Positions 10,717 to 22,499 of a stretch of DNA of 64,000 nt are shown here, in pieces. The DNA comes from Mixophyes australis (lineage: Eukaryota; Chordata; Amphibia; Anura; Limnodynastidae), in the NCBI GenBank assembly GCA_036250195.1, contig JAVHZZ010000006.1, positions 165,932,424 through 165,996,423 of the forward strand. The letters are read 5' to 3'. Position numbers and translations under genes: made by a program. Under the pieces are notes generated by a model. It saw nothing but the letters and a program-made list of their open reading frames with translations, had not been told where the DNA came from and ran no database searches. How positions within the stretch are numbered: position 1 is the stretch's first letter; each line of letters starts with the position of its first letter.

Positions 10717-13700
10717 CTGCAAAACAAGAGAGAAATGGATTTAAACATAGTCTGAGAAAAAAATCCTGCATTTCTACCCTGCATGCCATCTGGTGTCACC
10801 AAAAAGTGGGAAATCTCTAAGCATCTATCCTTACATGAGCACAGATGACTCAGACATTTTTACAGCATTTACAATGAGGAAGGATGGAAATGCAGCACCA
10901 ACCCACACACACAGTACCAGCAAGACAGTAGACTCGCTACAAACCAGTGAGATCAATTATGCATTTACTCATAATGTTGTGTGTTAAAAGTGTTTTTCCT
11001 TAAGTAAAAGCAATAAAAGAGTGCTTTTGAAACAATTCAGAATTTATATCCTCTACAATTTTGTGCCCGACATAACAACTTTGTCCACAATTTTCAGAAA
11101 ATAGAATCTTCCTGGTGATTGAGTAAATCACTAGACACAGTTGGGATAAGAGTTATCAGAGAAACATCTGAACAATGACTTGAGCTCTAAGGGTGTAATT
11201 CAATTGACAGTGTTCCTGTAAAAAGTAACATGGCCTGCGCACGATTACCGATATTACGTTAATAGAGTGCATAATTACCGTTAATACAGTAATTACCACA
11301 TAATAAGTAATAGACTTAGCGAAGCGTTGTATTGGTGGGAACTGAATTCCCCCCTAAGGCTTTCAAGCCTCCCCTTGGAAACTGACTAGTTTTAGTCGTT
11401 TTAAACACTGCAATTCTCTTGACAGTAACAGTGAGGCAAGTATAGTTATGTGATTGTCAGTTACCATAAAAATATTTTAACATACAATGTATTCCAATAG
11501 ATATACAAGAATTACGTACCTTTTGCAAGTGTTTCAGCCCATCATCTGTTTTAATACAGGACTGTTCCACATTATAGTCAATTCTGTCCAAAACAGTTCC
11601 CTAAAAAACATATTTAGAAGTCACTTCAGGAGGACGTCTATTAAAAGGGTATTACAATTACTAGACAACAGAAAGGAATGCCAGGTACCTGTTCCACCAC
11701 CATCCCTCCCAAGTCCCGGAAGATCTCATTCAGGTCAGAAATGGACTGTACAATCTGACGAATCTCACGCTCCCGTTCCTCCACCATTAATGTATTCTGC
11801 TGTACTAGAACAAGCTGATCATCTGTGAATTCCTGGACAGAGTAAAGAAAAGACTCAGAGCAAGGTGTTCCGTATTGTATAATCAGCCTGCAGTCACTCA
11901 ATGGCTGCACCAATTACAGACAGCAGTATAATGCAAGTAACCTGTCATGTCTGCATGCTTTTCAAAGATCTTAAAGAACTGGAAGGAAAAAAAACAAAAC
12001 AAACAAAAGAAAATCCCAGATAGACCCAAGCCTTTTGTTGTCTAGGTTAAACACATACTAGATCATGCCAACTATACTATAAAACAGACCATGTCAATAG
12101 ATTTTTGCCGATTATCTGTACTGCTGTTACTGTAAAGAACCCTTTCCGATGCAGAAGATAAAATCTCCTCTGATCTGAAGGATCAGATGAAAAGGTGCAT
12201 GCACCAATTATCAGCAGTCTAAATTTTCAGGTAGTAAGGATCAACATCTCATCAATCCTGATCAGAGGTTATCAAAGATTATCGGTCATCTGAAAGCCTC
12301 ACACAGCAATTTAGACACAATTTGGTCTGAAATTAAGAAACAAAATAATGCATATATAAGTCATGAGTGGCATATTTGATAATGTTTGAATCACAATTGC
12401 ATATGGGTGGGATATATTTAACCTTTTTTAATAAAACATTTCTATCCTTCTAAAAAAGGAACACGATTGTCTAAAAACGCAGATGAATACTAGATCAGAC
12501 AGATAGGTTTATTATGAAGTGAAAGACAGGAGACAAAGGTCTTTGTGTTGCATAAATTATAAATATAGTTTACAGAATAATTCCTGCTTACAGAATACAT
12601 TTACACTTTAAAATCCTTATATCGAAACATACTTCCCCATTAAACTTCATTCATTACAATTATCTATCTAGCAGTCTATATCTACCCTCCCTAAGAGTGT
12701 GTCTTTCATAGCGGTCATTTAATTAGACTAAAGAAGTTAGGGTCAATTAAAGTGCACCTGTTCCTTACACACGAGGCAGCAGATTGTTTTGTAGATGGAA
12801 CCAAAATCCCTAAGAATGTAATTCTCTAATAATGGCCATTTCACAGAGGCACCAAGAGAATAGAAGAATGCACCAATCATATGACAGACTCATGTAATTT
12901 GTTCTTAGTGAATTAATCTGCATACCAATTTAGCTCACACAACAGCTGGCTCCACTACATATAGGTGATTTTATACTTCTACTGCAATTGATACAAGCTG
13001 TTTCTTACCCGATCATACAAGGTATTATCCTCTCCATCATCCATTAGGGGAACAGAGGTGTCAAAGAAATGTTTAGATCTTTCTTCTCGATTCTTCATCC
13101 CTACAGATGAAATAATGGTTAGCATTGTGTAACAGCAATACAAATGACACCAGAGCCAGATCATCCACAGTATAACTAAAGTCATATATTGTGGTAAATA
13201 GTGAACTGGTCTTATCCCTTGTTATTGGAAAAGACAGATAACACAAACTCAGATAAACCATCATGGCAGCTCCCAGCCAGTAACCACTGTGACTGTATAA
13301 AAGGTAGATATTACTCTTGTAACCCTTTAAAAAGTCTGCAACTTTTCAAAAAATGATTTTAATAATTGTTTTTACCCAATTAGATGGCAAGCTAGTTGAT
13401 ATGTTCGTTATGGATTGTAAACATAAAAAACACTCAGACGTGGAAGAGACAATCCTTACTTTTGAGATAACCAGACTGAGCATGTCTGAAGTTTGTGGAG
13501 AGGTCCTGGAGAGACTGTGCCAGTGAAGAGACTACGTTCCGTAACACTCGCTCCTCCTGCTCTGTACAGTTCCGTGCTCGGCTCTGTAAGGTCTGCACTG
13601 CCCTCTGACAGCGGTGGAACATCTACAAGACAGTGCATGACATTAGAACAAGCGCAAGCAACAGTTTTTCTCTATATGTTATCACTCAATGTTACCTGTG

Positions 13701-16700
13701 TGATCTCCTGAGTACTGATTTCTATAGTGTGCTCCTCCTCTGTGCTGTCATCTAACGTGGGTCGGTTTAAGTGCTTGTCATGCAAACTGGCCAGCTCCTT
13801 CATCTTCTGTTTAATACGTGTGACATCATACTGGATCTAGAACATAAGATGATTGAGAACATCCAGTAGAATACATACAGAAAGCAGATTAAAGACACAA
13901 GACTATCAGATTCAACAAAGAGCTATTTAAAGTGGTATTCCCTTTTGTCCTCTGAGTTGTTCATGTTAATTTTTATTATCCTGGGATGCAACACAAAACT
14001 ACATCCAATACAAAGGGCACCACAGAGCAGCACTGTAATCTAGAGTAACAAAAATAAACCACTTTGCCAGATAAATATATGGCTGAAAATACATTGAGAG
14101 TACTTGCTAGACGCTGCAAGAGGTCAATCGCAAGACAATAAATACATGCATACATAAAATTATATTATAACTATAAACATTATGTAGAATAAATGTAGCA
14201 ATATATTTGTGGGGTTCCAATAAACTGCAAAAAAAAAAAAGTGTATTATTTTTGCTACAAAAAAGAAAAAAAAAAGTACTGGCACTGGGAAACAACTTGG
14301 AGGAGCAGGAGAGCAAACTGTTATAGGGGAGAGAAAGAATCCTTCTTTTGTCAGTGCCCAACACTGGTGTCCCCCCTACTACAGATGAAGAAAGGTTCCG
14401 CCCCATCCCCCCCATCGTGCATCTTACTTCTTCTATTCCATCCACCCATTTGGGAGTTAGACGCTTTGTGACTCCAATGGCAGCTTCTGGGTCCAAGCTA
14501 ATGCCCGACACCAAGGCCATGCGGTCATCTGCAATCTGAAAAAAATAGGTAATCGGGTATGAAAATACTATACAGTGCACAAATGTCACGTGGGAAGAAT
14601 GCAATGCGGCAGATGACAGTTATATAGCATGGTCTCAAATCATCACACTGGTCACTGCTTTTCTTAGTGAATACCCATCTAAGGTAACTTTATTGAACTT
14701 GTATATTGGACCCTTGTGTACGCTAAAGGAATGGTTTCCTTTTGGACAACCTCAATGATAGGTAGCTCCCCAATCCTCACAGTTAACTGTAATGAAATAC
14801 TGGTCCACACATGCTGATAGCAGGTAGAGGAGAGCGTTATCGGCACAGCTAACTGCATAAAGCAGATCACCTGACAGAGGGGCCACATACATTACACACA
14901 CGCTATCCTTGCCTGAATGGCTAGGTTGGGTTCAGTCAGCTCTGTCATCATCTTGCTGCCAAAGGAGCAGACAAAAAGCTGTGTGCAGGTGATTGCGGCG
15001 GTTGGGGTCACCAATAAACAGCTATATAAGTTAGGGGGTTCAAAGGAACGTGCATATAAAAGTGATTATTTATTTATTGCTCCAGGAAAAAAAAAAAAAA
15101 AAGTTTCATTACATTAATGAATGACACCACCAGCCGATTGTTACATGGTCTATAGTGCCGGTGAATGTGCAGCATGTGACCACAAACACTTGCCACCTCT
15201 ATTTCCTTTATGTGGACCTTCTGATTTCCTAAGCGATAGGCTACACTTGTTATTCTGTAATATAACTTTCAAACAGAGATATAGTGGGATAAAGTTTTGA
15301 CAATGTAACAGAACAACTAGGTTAGCGATTCAGAAGTAAAGTAGCTGCACAAATGCAGGCACTATTGCTAAAGTAACACTAGAGAGTTTTCGCTAAAGGC
15401 TCTACACAAATAGTAATATAAATTAGGAGAGGAGCATTCGAACAAAAAGTCCAAACACAATAAAAACAAAAGTTAAAAATTATACAAGTACTTTAGATAA
15501 GAGGAGCAAATCACTGAAAATACCATTTAAAGAATAAGACAAACTAGGGAAATCACTGAATTAGGGTGCAGAGACTGTACCTCATCAAGTTCCTGGGGTG
15601 CAATTCATCAGATGGAAGGCAGGGAGAGCAAGGGAGTACAGGAGTAATGAGAGAGAGAGAGAGAGACAGAATACAGATCATCAATGCTGATTAGTAGCAA
15701 TCACCAATACTATGTCTTAGCATGCATTATTAAGAGAACATATCCGTGTAAATACTTACTACTGATTAAACAAACAGTACACCAAGTACTGGAAGAGATA
15801 TTGTTTACAAATTATTGGAAAAATTAGGTTTACTGCAATGTAATCGAGAAGGATAAATGCCTTTAGATTGCATTAAAACTTAGCAGAGACCAGCATAAGG
15901 AGAAGCAGGACTAAGTCACATGAAAATAGTACATTTTTATTGTTTTATAAAATGCAAATACTTGCAAAACTCAATTAGATTAGGAGAACGCTTTGCCTTA
16001 TTCATGCATCAAAATTGCCTACACAAAAGTGAAAACAGCTATTTTTGTGGGCTTAACTAATATTCATGAGAATGTAGCTTTATCAACTCCATAGGAACCA
16101 GTGACAGCACTGAGGCATGCACTATTTTCCACAAAACAAAATGACTTTCCTCACTATGTGTATGTTCCATGTCTAGTTAGGAAAGATCATGATTTCTGGA
16201 TAGAATAGTAAGCAATATTTCACAGCTGTCTTTTTCACATTGATGCAAGCTTCCATAACATTATAGATTAACATGCTAATTTCATGATATATACAATTAG
16301 TAACCTTATTAGGATTTTCAGATTTTATTATTTAATTACACCGAGCTACAATTTCTCTAAATAAGCTGCAATCTAAATTACTGTACCAACAAATGAAAAA
16401 AACTGAATCAGGGTCAACAGATATGACTTTTTTTTAAATAACTATACCACTACTATTATTTATCCAAAAATATTCACTTTCAAAGGGGAAAGAAAATCAA
16501 GCAAGCACTTGGAGAAGACACACTCACATAATTGAGGTGCCTGTAGTAATTTGGGTGACTTTACTACCAGTCCAGCCCTGAATGTAGTGGAGCTTAAGTT
16601 TACACATTTTCAAAGTATGAATAGATGCTTATTACATGAACCTTTAATATAATGTACTTTCACTTTAGGGGTTTAGTTCCACTTCAAAGTAAAAAGTAGC

Positions 16701-19361
16701 AGTGCCATCTACATCTTGAAAGACTTGGAAAATTGACATATGTACCCTGTCACGCCACTTTAAAATATATATGAAATGTTTTACCTATTTTATTGTAAAC
16801 ATTTCACATGTATACAAGAGAAATATGTATATCATATAATGCTATGATTTATCAAATAAGACAGAACTGCAGGGCTGCCTCAGTATACTGTCTCCTTCAG
16901 TATATCTCTACTCAATAGTATAAATGAGCATTGTATTTCACATACACTTCGTCAGCAGACAATGCAATGAAAATGGAAAATAAAAGTTGAATGGCTGTTG
17001 ATGGATGGGTTTACACTTCCTACTGTTCTATAATACACTATGGTGCAAGGATGCCTCAGACTACGGAGCATATGGAACAAAACAAAACTGAGAACACAGT
17101 AATGTCAGTATTTCCTATTTACCGTTTCAGAGTAAAAAGTATATACATTCTGTATGATCACACCTTTTTTTAGGTGTTACAGATGAAGTCAGTTATGCAA
17201 ATGGGTTTAACCACAGACTGAATAAAAAAATAAAGCCATTTTGTGACATTTCTGCATCATAATATGGACTGGAGAGAATTTAGTGCACATCCAGTAGAAA
17301 AATAAAAGCTTAACCCACTCTATAGAACCATGTCTGAGCTGCCTAAACATCAATACAGCCCAGCTCTCTATTGTGAACCATTATGTGAAGGTCTACAGAT
17401 CCTCTGTACAGCGCTGAATAATATGATTGGTGATATATAAACAAACATAAATAATACAGCTAGAAAAAGGGTCACCTTAACTTGTGGGCTGCAAATTAAA
17501 ATTCCCCCCCACTAAATATTTTTGCAATGTTATTATTTATGACAACTAAGGTTATGAAATTGACATTATGAAATTTGATACATGCAGAAGGACAAATATT
17601 TAGCACAAAAAAAATAACACACTGAAAAGTAGCCATCAAAAAATTAATATATTTTCTTACAGATGGGCTCAGATGCAACCTGGAACCACTGCTACAGAGA
17701 GATTCCAATATTATAATCTGGCTGAAGAGAGACTCATTCTCCTCCATTGGATGCTTAACAAACTGGTGAATAGAATCAATAGGTCTAGAAGCAATGTGAC
17801 AAGCAAGCATACAACTGGGCTGCCAAGCTTTTTCACATGTAGTTTTATAAAGTTAAAGTAAAACATGTGTTCTATCCCGATGTTCTGAAACTACAGTTTA
17901 ATGCCAACTTATTTATTTTGTCAGAAATATAATGCTGTTCTGGATGGAAATGTGCTTTCTTACGATTGTTTCAGTAATGGGAATACTTAATATGTGCATA
18001 TTGCCCATTAATACAAGGATACTACATTAAGCAAGTAATATAGCTGCTATTGTGTCATTATTCAGAAAAACATAATTTAAATATACTGAGAGCAGATGTA
18101 ACATCACCCATCACAAGACAGATGTTATCACACCGCTCCTCACATACATATATTATTTCTGATAAATCACAGAGGTGTTACTTATTATATGACCATCCCT
18201 GGGCCAGAGACACATCACTTCCCACATACAGGTATATATTACACAGGAGGTCAGAGATCCCCCTCCTCATATACAGGTATATAATATTACACAGGAGGTC
18301 AGAGATCCCCCTCCTCATATACAGGTATATAATATTACACAGGAGGTCAGAGATCCCCCCTCCTCATATACAGGTATATAATATTACACAGGAGGTCAGA
18401 GATCCCCCCTCCTCATATACAGGTATTTAATATTACACAGGAGGTCAGAGATCCCCCCTCCTCATATACAGGTATTTAATATTACACAGGAGGTCAGAGA
18501 TCCCCCCTCCTCATATACAGGTATTTAATATTACACAGGAGGTCAGAGATCCCCCCTCCTCATATACAGGTATTTAATATTACACAGGAGGTCAGAGATC
18601 CCCCCTCCTCATATACAGGTATATAATATTACACAGGAGGTCAGAGATCCCACCTCCTCATATACAGGTATATAATATTACACAGGAGGTCAGAGATCCC
18701 CCCTCCTCATATACAGGTATATAATATTACACAGGAGGTCAGAGATCCCCCCTCCTCATATACAGGTATATAATATTACACAGGAGGTCAGAGATCCCCC
18801 CTCCTCATATACAGGTATATAATATTACACAGGAGGTCAGAGATCCCCCCTCCTCATATACAGGTATATAATATTACACAGGAGGTCAGAGATCCCCCCT
18901 CCTCATATACAGGTATATAATATTACACAGGAGGTCAGAGATCCCCCCTCCTCATATACAGGTATATAATATTACACAGGAGGTCAGAGATCCCCCCTCC
19001 TCATATACAGGTATATAATATTACACAGGAGGTCAGAGATCCCACCTCCTCATATACAGGTATATAATATTACACAGGAGGTCAGAGATCCCCCCTCCTC
19101 ATATACAGGTATATAATATTACACAGGAGGTCAGAGATCCCCCCTCCTCATATACAGGTATATAATATTACACAGGTCTCACAGGTGCTATAGATTACAC
19201 TGTATGTTATATGATCACCGGGGCCGGAGACTCACCGCTCCGAGGCTCCGTGCACTCCCCGTGCGGCTGGGATTACTCACTTGCTCGGCCAGAATGTGCC
19301 GGTTTTGGGCGGCATTGTTCCGCAATAATAAGAAGGCGTCGGTCAGGCGGCGAGTTGCCAT
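10612..19361 (-). CDS. STX16: Syntaxin-16 (Qa-SNARE), nine coding exons, complete
   Basis: Syntaxin-16 is a C-tail-anchored Qa-SNARE that drives fusion of endosome-derived vesicles at the trans-Golgi network. Joined exons, all GT-AG and in phase, give 304 residues in the shortest form, 308 with the microexon and up to 323 with the extended exon 1; human forms are of the same size. The order is: N-terminus [16 protein letters not shown]; a linker with [18 protein letters not shown]; an Habc-type helical region; a SNARE motif with [18 protein letters not shown] and the zero-layer glutamine in VVEQ; then KKNRKML and a hydrophobic C-terminal anchor ending VKSK. Exons from the start: 19281-19361, 15581-15592, 14428-14535, 13696-13836, 13460-13622, 13009-13100, 11689-11832, 11520-11600, 10612-10716. 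No frameshift or internal stop is present. In mammals the gene lies near GNAS. Confidence 0.97.
11191..11354. mobile_element. PIF/Harbinger-type miniature element in the last STX16 intron
   Basis: A 164-bp element has imperfect inverted ends, GGGTGTAATTCAATTG and its counterpart AACTGAATTCCCCCC, with TAA on both sides (11188-11190 and 11355-11357). A TAA-type 3-bp duplication is characteristic of PIF/Harbinger. It lies between exons 8 and 9 of STX16, clear of splice sites. Confidence 0.65.
11520..11600 (-). CDS. STX16: STX16 exon 8, second half of the SNARE motif (27 codons)
   Basis: [20 protein letters not shown] followed by GLKHLQK. The acceptor is ttttttag and the donor gtacgt; phase 0. 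Confidence 0.96.
11689..11832 (-). CDS. STX16: STX16 exon 7, first half of the SNARE motif (48 codons)
   Basis: The exon runs from [19 protein letters not shown] through the SNARE heptads and ends with VVEQ, the CAG codon of the zero-layer glutamine. The donor is gtacct, phase 0. The human protein has Gly rather than Glu at the first residue. Confidence 0.96.
13009..13100 (-). CDS. STX16: STX16 exon 6 (92 nt)
   Basis: GG completes the split Arg codon; then [20 protein letters not shown] through NTLYDR. The acceptor is ctgtag and the donor gtaaga. Confidence 0.96.
13460..13622 (-). CDS. STX16: STX16 exon 5 (54 codons plus one base)
   Basis: The exon runs from [17 protein letters not shown] to [10 protein letters not shown] plus the first base of an arginine codon completed in the next exon. 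The acceptor is cttgtag and the donor gtaagg. The first residue is Met where human has Leu. Confidence 0.96.
13696..13836 (-). CDS. STX16: STX16 exon 4 (47 codons)
   Basis: The exon runs from [20 protein letters not shown] to [10 protein letters not shown] and is the start of the N-terminal helical regulatory region. The acceptor is gttctag and the donor gtaaca; phase 0. Confidence 0.96.
14428..14535 (-). CDS. STX16: STX16 exon 3 (36 codons)
   Basis: The exon encodes [19 protein letters not shown] through KWVDGIEE. The acceptor is tttttcag and the donor is gtaaga; phase 0 at both ends. Confidence 0.96.
15581..15592 (-). CDS. STX16: STX16 microexon (12 nt, ELDE)
   Basis: GAACTTGATGAG is flanked by an acceptor (ttgcaccccag) and a donor (gtacag) and encodes Glu-Leu-Asp-Glu, phase 0. 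Human syntaxin-16 has the same four residues as an optional segment immediately before the ADDRMAL block. A (CT)9 run lies about 57-74 nt upstream of the acceptor on the transcribed strand, and a TGC lies within ten bases of it. Confidence 0.9.
15649..15666 (-). promoter_or_regulatory. (CT)9 tract upstream of the STX16 microexon
   Basis: On the transcribed strand this is a CUCUCU run 57-74 nt before the microexon acceptor, the sequence class bound by PTB-type splicing repressors. A regulatory role is inferred; the tract may simply be a dinucleotide repeat. Confidence 0.4.
18223..19177. repeat. Minisatellite, ~49 bp x ~19 copies, STX16 intron 1
   Basis: The unit is 48-49 bp (tacaggtatataatattacac, then aggaggtcagagatcccccc, then tcctcata). 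Copies are nearly identical, differing mainly at gtatata/gtattta and in the number of C in the C-run. The array ends about 60 bp from the distal exon 1 donor at 19235. The homogeneity suggests recent expansion. Confidence 0.95.
19236..19280 (-). CDS. STX16: STX16 exon 1 extension (alternative donor, 15 codons)
   Basis: If the first donor is skipped, reading continues openly through [15 protein letters not shown] to a second GTGAGT donor beginning at 19235, still in phase 0. Human syntaxin-16 isoforms differ by an optional segment of similar length at exactly this point, also beginning VS, so this is probably the same conserved splice choice. Usage in this species is inferred. Confidence 0.75.
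19281..19361 (-). CDS. STX16: STX16 exon 1, short form (27 codons)
   Basis: ATG at 19361-19359 begins [13 protein letters not shown], identical in pattern to vertebrate syntaxin-16. The exon ends ...HILAEQ, directly followed by the donor GTGAGT at 19280. Phase 0. Confidence 0.95.
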
Positions 19362-19640
19362 GATTCTAGCCGGACCGAACTCCCCTTACCCACCGATACC
19401 CGCCACTCACATACCCAGGCCCCGCGGCCTATACCCGCCGGACCCGCCGGCACAGACACCGACACTCCGCATCCCAGGACTTCCGCCAGGAACATGCACC
19501 GAGCGCTCTACTCCGCCACTTCCGCCAGAACCGGGGTATGACTAAGAATAATATCCGTAACTTCCGACAACTACACCAAGCACTCTGGAACATAGAATGG
19601 CGTTACTGCTGTAGCCATTTTGTCGAAGACAGTTCGTTGA
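19362..19640 (-). promoter_or_regulatory. STX16: STX16 5' UTR and promoter region
   Basis: GC- and CpG-rich sequence surrounds and precedes the start codon, with no TATA box. Three ETS/GABP-like ACTTCCG sites occur at 19479-19485, 19518-19524 and 19560-19566 (GGAAGT-type on the transcribed strand). A CCATTTTG block (about 19614-19621) could be a YY1-like site. This fits a housekeeping promoter; the transcription start cannot be fixed. Confidence 0.6.
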
Positions 19641-20379
19641 GTTCTTCCACAGCTCGGAAATATGGTCGCCGACACATAATGTAGGCTATGGAAATAGAGT
19701 ACGGACACATTTTAGTCATTAAGCAATTGATACCATTTTGTCTCTTGCACATAGACAATGAATACATATGGCATGAACTACGCCCTTGTCACTGATTGGT
19801 CAGTAAGCGTTGTCAATGATGCTGATAAAGTCCTATTACAGACGTAGGTACTGTGGTTCTCCAGCGGCTCTCTGACAGGTCGTGCTGGGGGTGATCCACA
19901 GCAGCCGGTGCCGGAACCGGAACCTATTATAGGGAAAACGTATATTACAAAGATTGGAAGCATTTTCCAACTATCCATATTTGACAAATTGACCCATTCT
20001 CACATTGAGATATTAGCCTGTTTCTGTCCTTTCCAGATTATTTTTTAGCTACAGCAGTATATTTAGCTGGGTGTCGGAACAGTTAATGTGACAGTCACCG
20101 TTTTAAAGGCTTATTTTACTCGCTTGATTTCCCTCTGCTGTCACCTGAGCTGAGTTAGTCCTTTACCCACTGGTGTTTAAATGTATGTATAAATGTGAAA
20201 ATAACCCCCATTTTATATTGTTACCATAACCAGTTGCATTCATACTTGGGATTCCATTGTAATTTTTTAGACTCTGCTTCATTGCAGTCCATTGCGTTTT
20301 AAAAAAAGTCGACGAACCATGCACACATGTGTGCCTGTATTCAAGTATATGCGAATCTCAAGAAACATTTCCATTTGAA
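19641..20379. other. No gene recognised upstream of STX16
   Basis: No divergent gene is visible on the plus strand; only short frames without domains. Confidence 0.4.
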
Positions 20380-20527
20380 TATGGCTGCACGGTCGCTAAG
20401 TGGTTAGCACTTCTGCCTTACAGCACTGGGGTCATGAGTTCAATTCCCGACCATGGCCTTATCTGTGAGGAGTTTGTATGTTCTCCCCATGTTTGCGTGG
20501 GTTTCCTCCAGGTGCTCCGGTTTCGCC
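20380..20527 (+). repeat. V-SINE-like SINE fragment
   Basis: A tRNA-like head (ggctgcacggtcgctaagtg, then gttagcact, and a B-box-like gagttcaattc) is followed by the conserved central block gagtttgtatgttctcccca, tgtttgcgtgggtttcctcc and ggtgctccggttt seen in fish and amphibian V-SINEs. The 3' tail is replaced by the hairpin at 20521. Confidence 0.75.
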
Positions 20528-20570
20528 TCTAGCTTTTTCATACGATCCTATGAAAAAGCTAGAGGCGAAA
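20521..20570. repeat. Perfect 22-bp inverted repeat, 6-nt loop
   Basis: Arms 20521-20542 and 20549-20570 are exact complements (TTTCGCCTCTAGCTTTTTCA plus TA), separated by cgatcc. The right arm continues into 'gaaacgtacgccgatgtg', a motif style common in frog interspersed repeats, so the hairpin may mark an inverted junction between two repeats. Confidence 0.85.
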
Positions 20571-22499
20571 CGTACGCCGATGTGTTGACGTCAGCAATGA
20601 CGTCACAGACCCGGAAGTACTAGCCGAGAGCGATCGCGTTACCGCTGATCTCTGTATTGATGTGCATCTACATTAGGGTAATCTTTATTTTTCTGGGGGC
20701 AATTTGTATACTTTCATACCAGGGACATGTAGTTTCACTCCCACTTACAGTGGAACGTTATTGCAGAACATTTCCATTCATACATGGATGGCTCATGACG
20801 AGATTTTTCCATTACATGTATGAGCCTACTAATTGACAACTGAGATTATCTCGTATTGGTGAGCAATATCAATGTGATGTTTGCAAAGTGCATGCAGCCC
20901 TGCTTTTTGACAATAATATTTTCACATCCTAATGAAATTGTAATTGATATATTATATAGAATGAGTAAATAGAAAGGTTGATTTCTCAATTCTATGCTAT
21001 ACAAATTGTTATCATTACTTTCTATAGTTGTCTGATATGGATGTGGATATTTTTCCGCTTTAGCAGAGAGGCTACATGCAGGATACATATGAGGGAATTT
21101 CTTTATCCCTACATTGATCACCTAAGTTAACCCAAGATTGCTGTAGGTACACTGCTTATAATTATCATATAAGAGGTATATACGGATCATTACTTCTAAT
21201 AGCTATTACATTCCTATGTGATATGATTCACTAGCAATGTTTTACATCTACAGCTTTCTATTTCCTATAATTAGGTGACATGTCCCTTATGGTTATTATT
21301 TAGGCTCCTATCACATATCAATACATCTTTGGGATAATGTATTTATATGAGATACATATAATTGGAGTATACCTTCGAGTATAATAAAATCATAAATAAT
21401 ATAGAGCAACTCCATATCTCACGAATCCCCTTGACTATATAATTTTATTGGCTTTTACTTCCTAAGGTCTGATGAATTTTATATATAAAAATTCTTTTTT
21501 AATTCTTTATTTTTTCATTCTTTATTCATTTTTTTATCATTTTTGTTTTTAATATATCGCCTATATGGGATCCAAATTATAAAGGCTTATTGCCCAATGA
21601 TTGGAATCTCTATAGTTAGTTATTGGTCACCATATATATGTTTGAATAATTTACAATTTGTTGATCATCAGAGAACTGGAGTGCCTTTTGTACATATACT
21701 CATACCGCTCTTCGGTTGCTTGTTTAAGATATCTATGATCTATATTGAAAGAGCACCCCCTCAAAACTCTATTCAGTATATATCTATATGCATGTTGTAA
21801 TGAGGATGGTTTCATACCTAGTGCAATGACCACATTTTGTTTTTAGTAATACGGGGTGTGTAAGGCCCCACTAAATAAAGGCAAACTATAAATAAAGAAA
21901 AAAAATATAACAGCGCTGCAACTGGTCAAAATATAGCCATGCCAAACACAATGCCAAACACAATGCTAAAAAGGTATATTAGATAGAATTTATTTATATA
22001 TAAACAGTGTCACATCTAAATAGATGAAAAAGTATCTTAAAAATACACATATAACACATATAAAAAATGACTGAATCTGAGCTGAAGATGATAAAAATGA
22101 ACACAAGTGTAAGTTGTAATAACAACGCTGTTCCAATAGCTTTGAAAAATGATACAAGTTAAAAACTCATTTGATTTTGTAATCTCCAAGATCACTAATG
22201 TGAGTTCAACTAAAAAAATTACATCTAGAGACTCTCAAGGAATGTCGTGGCATGCTGATGTAAATAAATAAAAGTCTTTCAATATTATCAAAAGGTGCAC
22301 CTTTTGTGATGAGTGATACAAAGTACTTAAATAGGATATAATAATCCAGTTCCAATCAGATATTGAACATTAATGTAGAACTTGAATTGCTTGACGTGTC
22401 TATTTAATCCGTCCGGAGACTTGCTGTGACAAGTCATAGATACTGTTCCAGTTGGCAAAATAAGATGTTTTGTTTCCTTCATATATGTGCACAATACAA
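20571..22499. other. No gene recognised; AT-rich repeat-like sequence
   Basis: It begins with a CpG-containing stretch (gacgtcagcaatgacgtcac) that looks like part of an interspersed element, then about 1.8 kb of AT-rich sequence with only short frames. Confidence 0.35.

Noticed and set aside
14107..14604. 165-codon minus-strand frame at STX16 exon 3
   Set aside because: Only 14428-14535 is exon; the rest is intron read through past clear splice sites.
18050..18430. 126-codon frame and CRISPR-like regular array
   Set aside because: The frame reads through the 49-bp intronic minisatellite, and the repeats have no unique spacers.
20380..20460. Possible tRNA gene
   Set aside because: The A/B-box-like sequence belongs to the head of a V-SINE; no cloverleaf with paired acceptor stem is seen.
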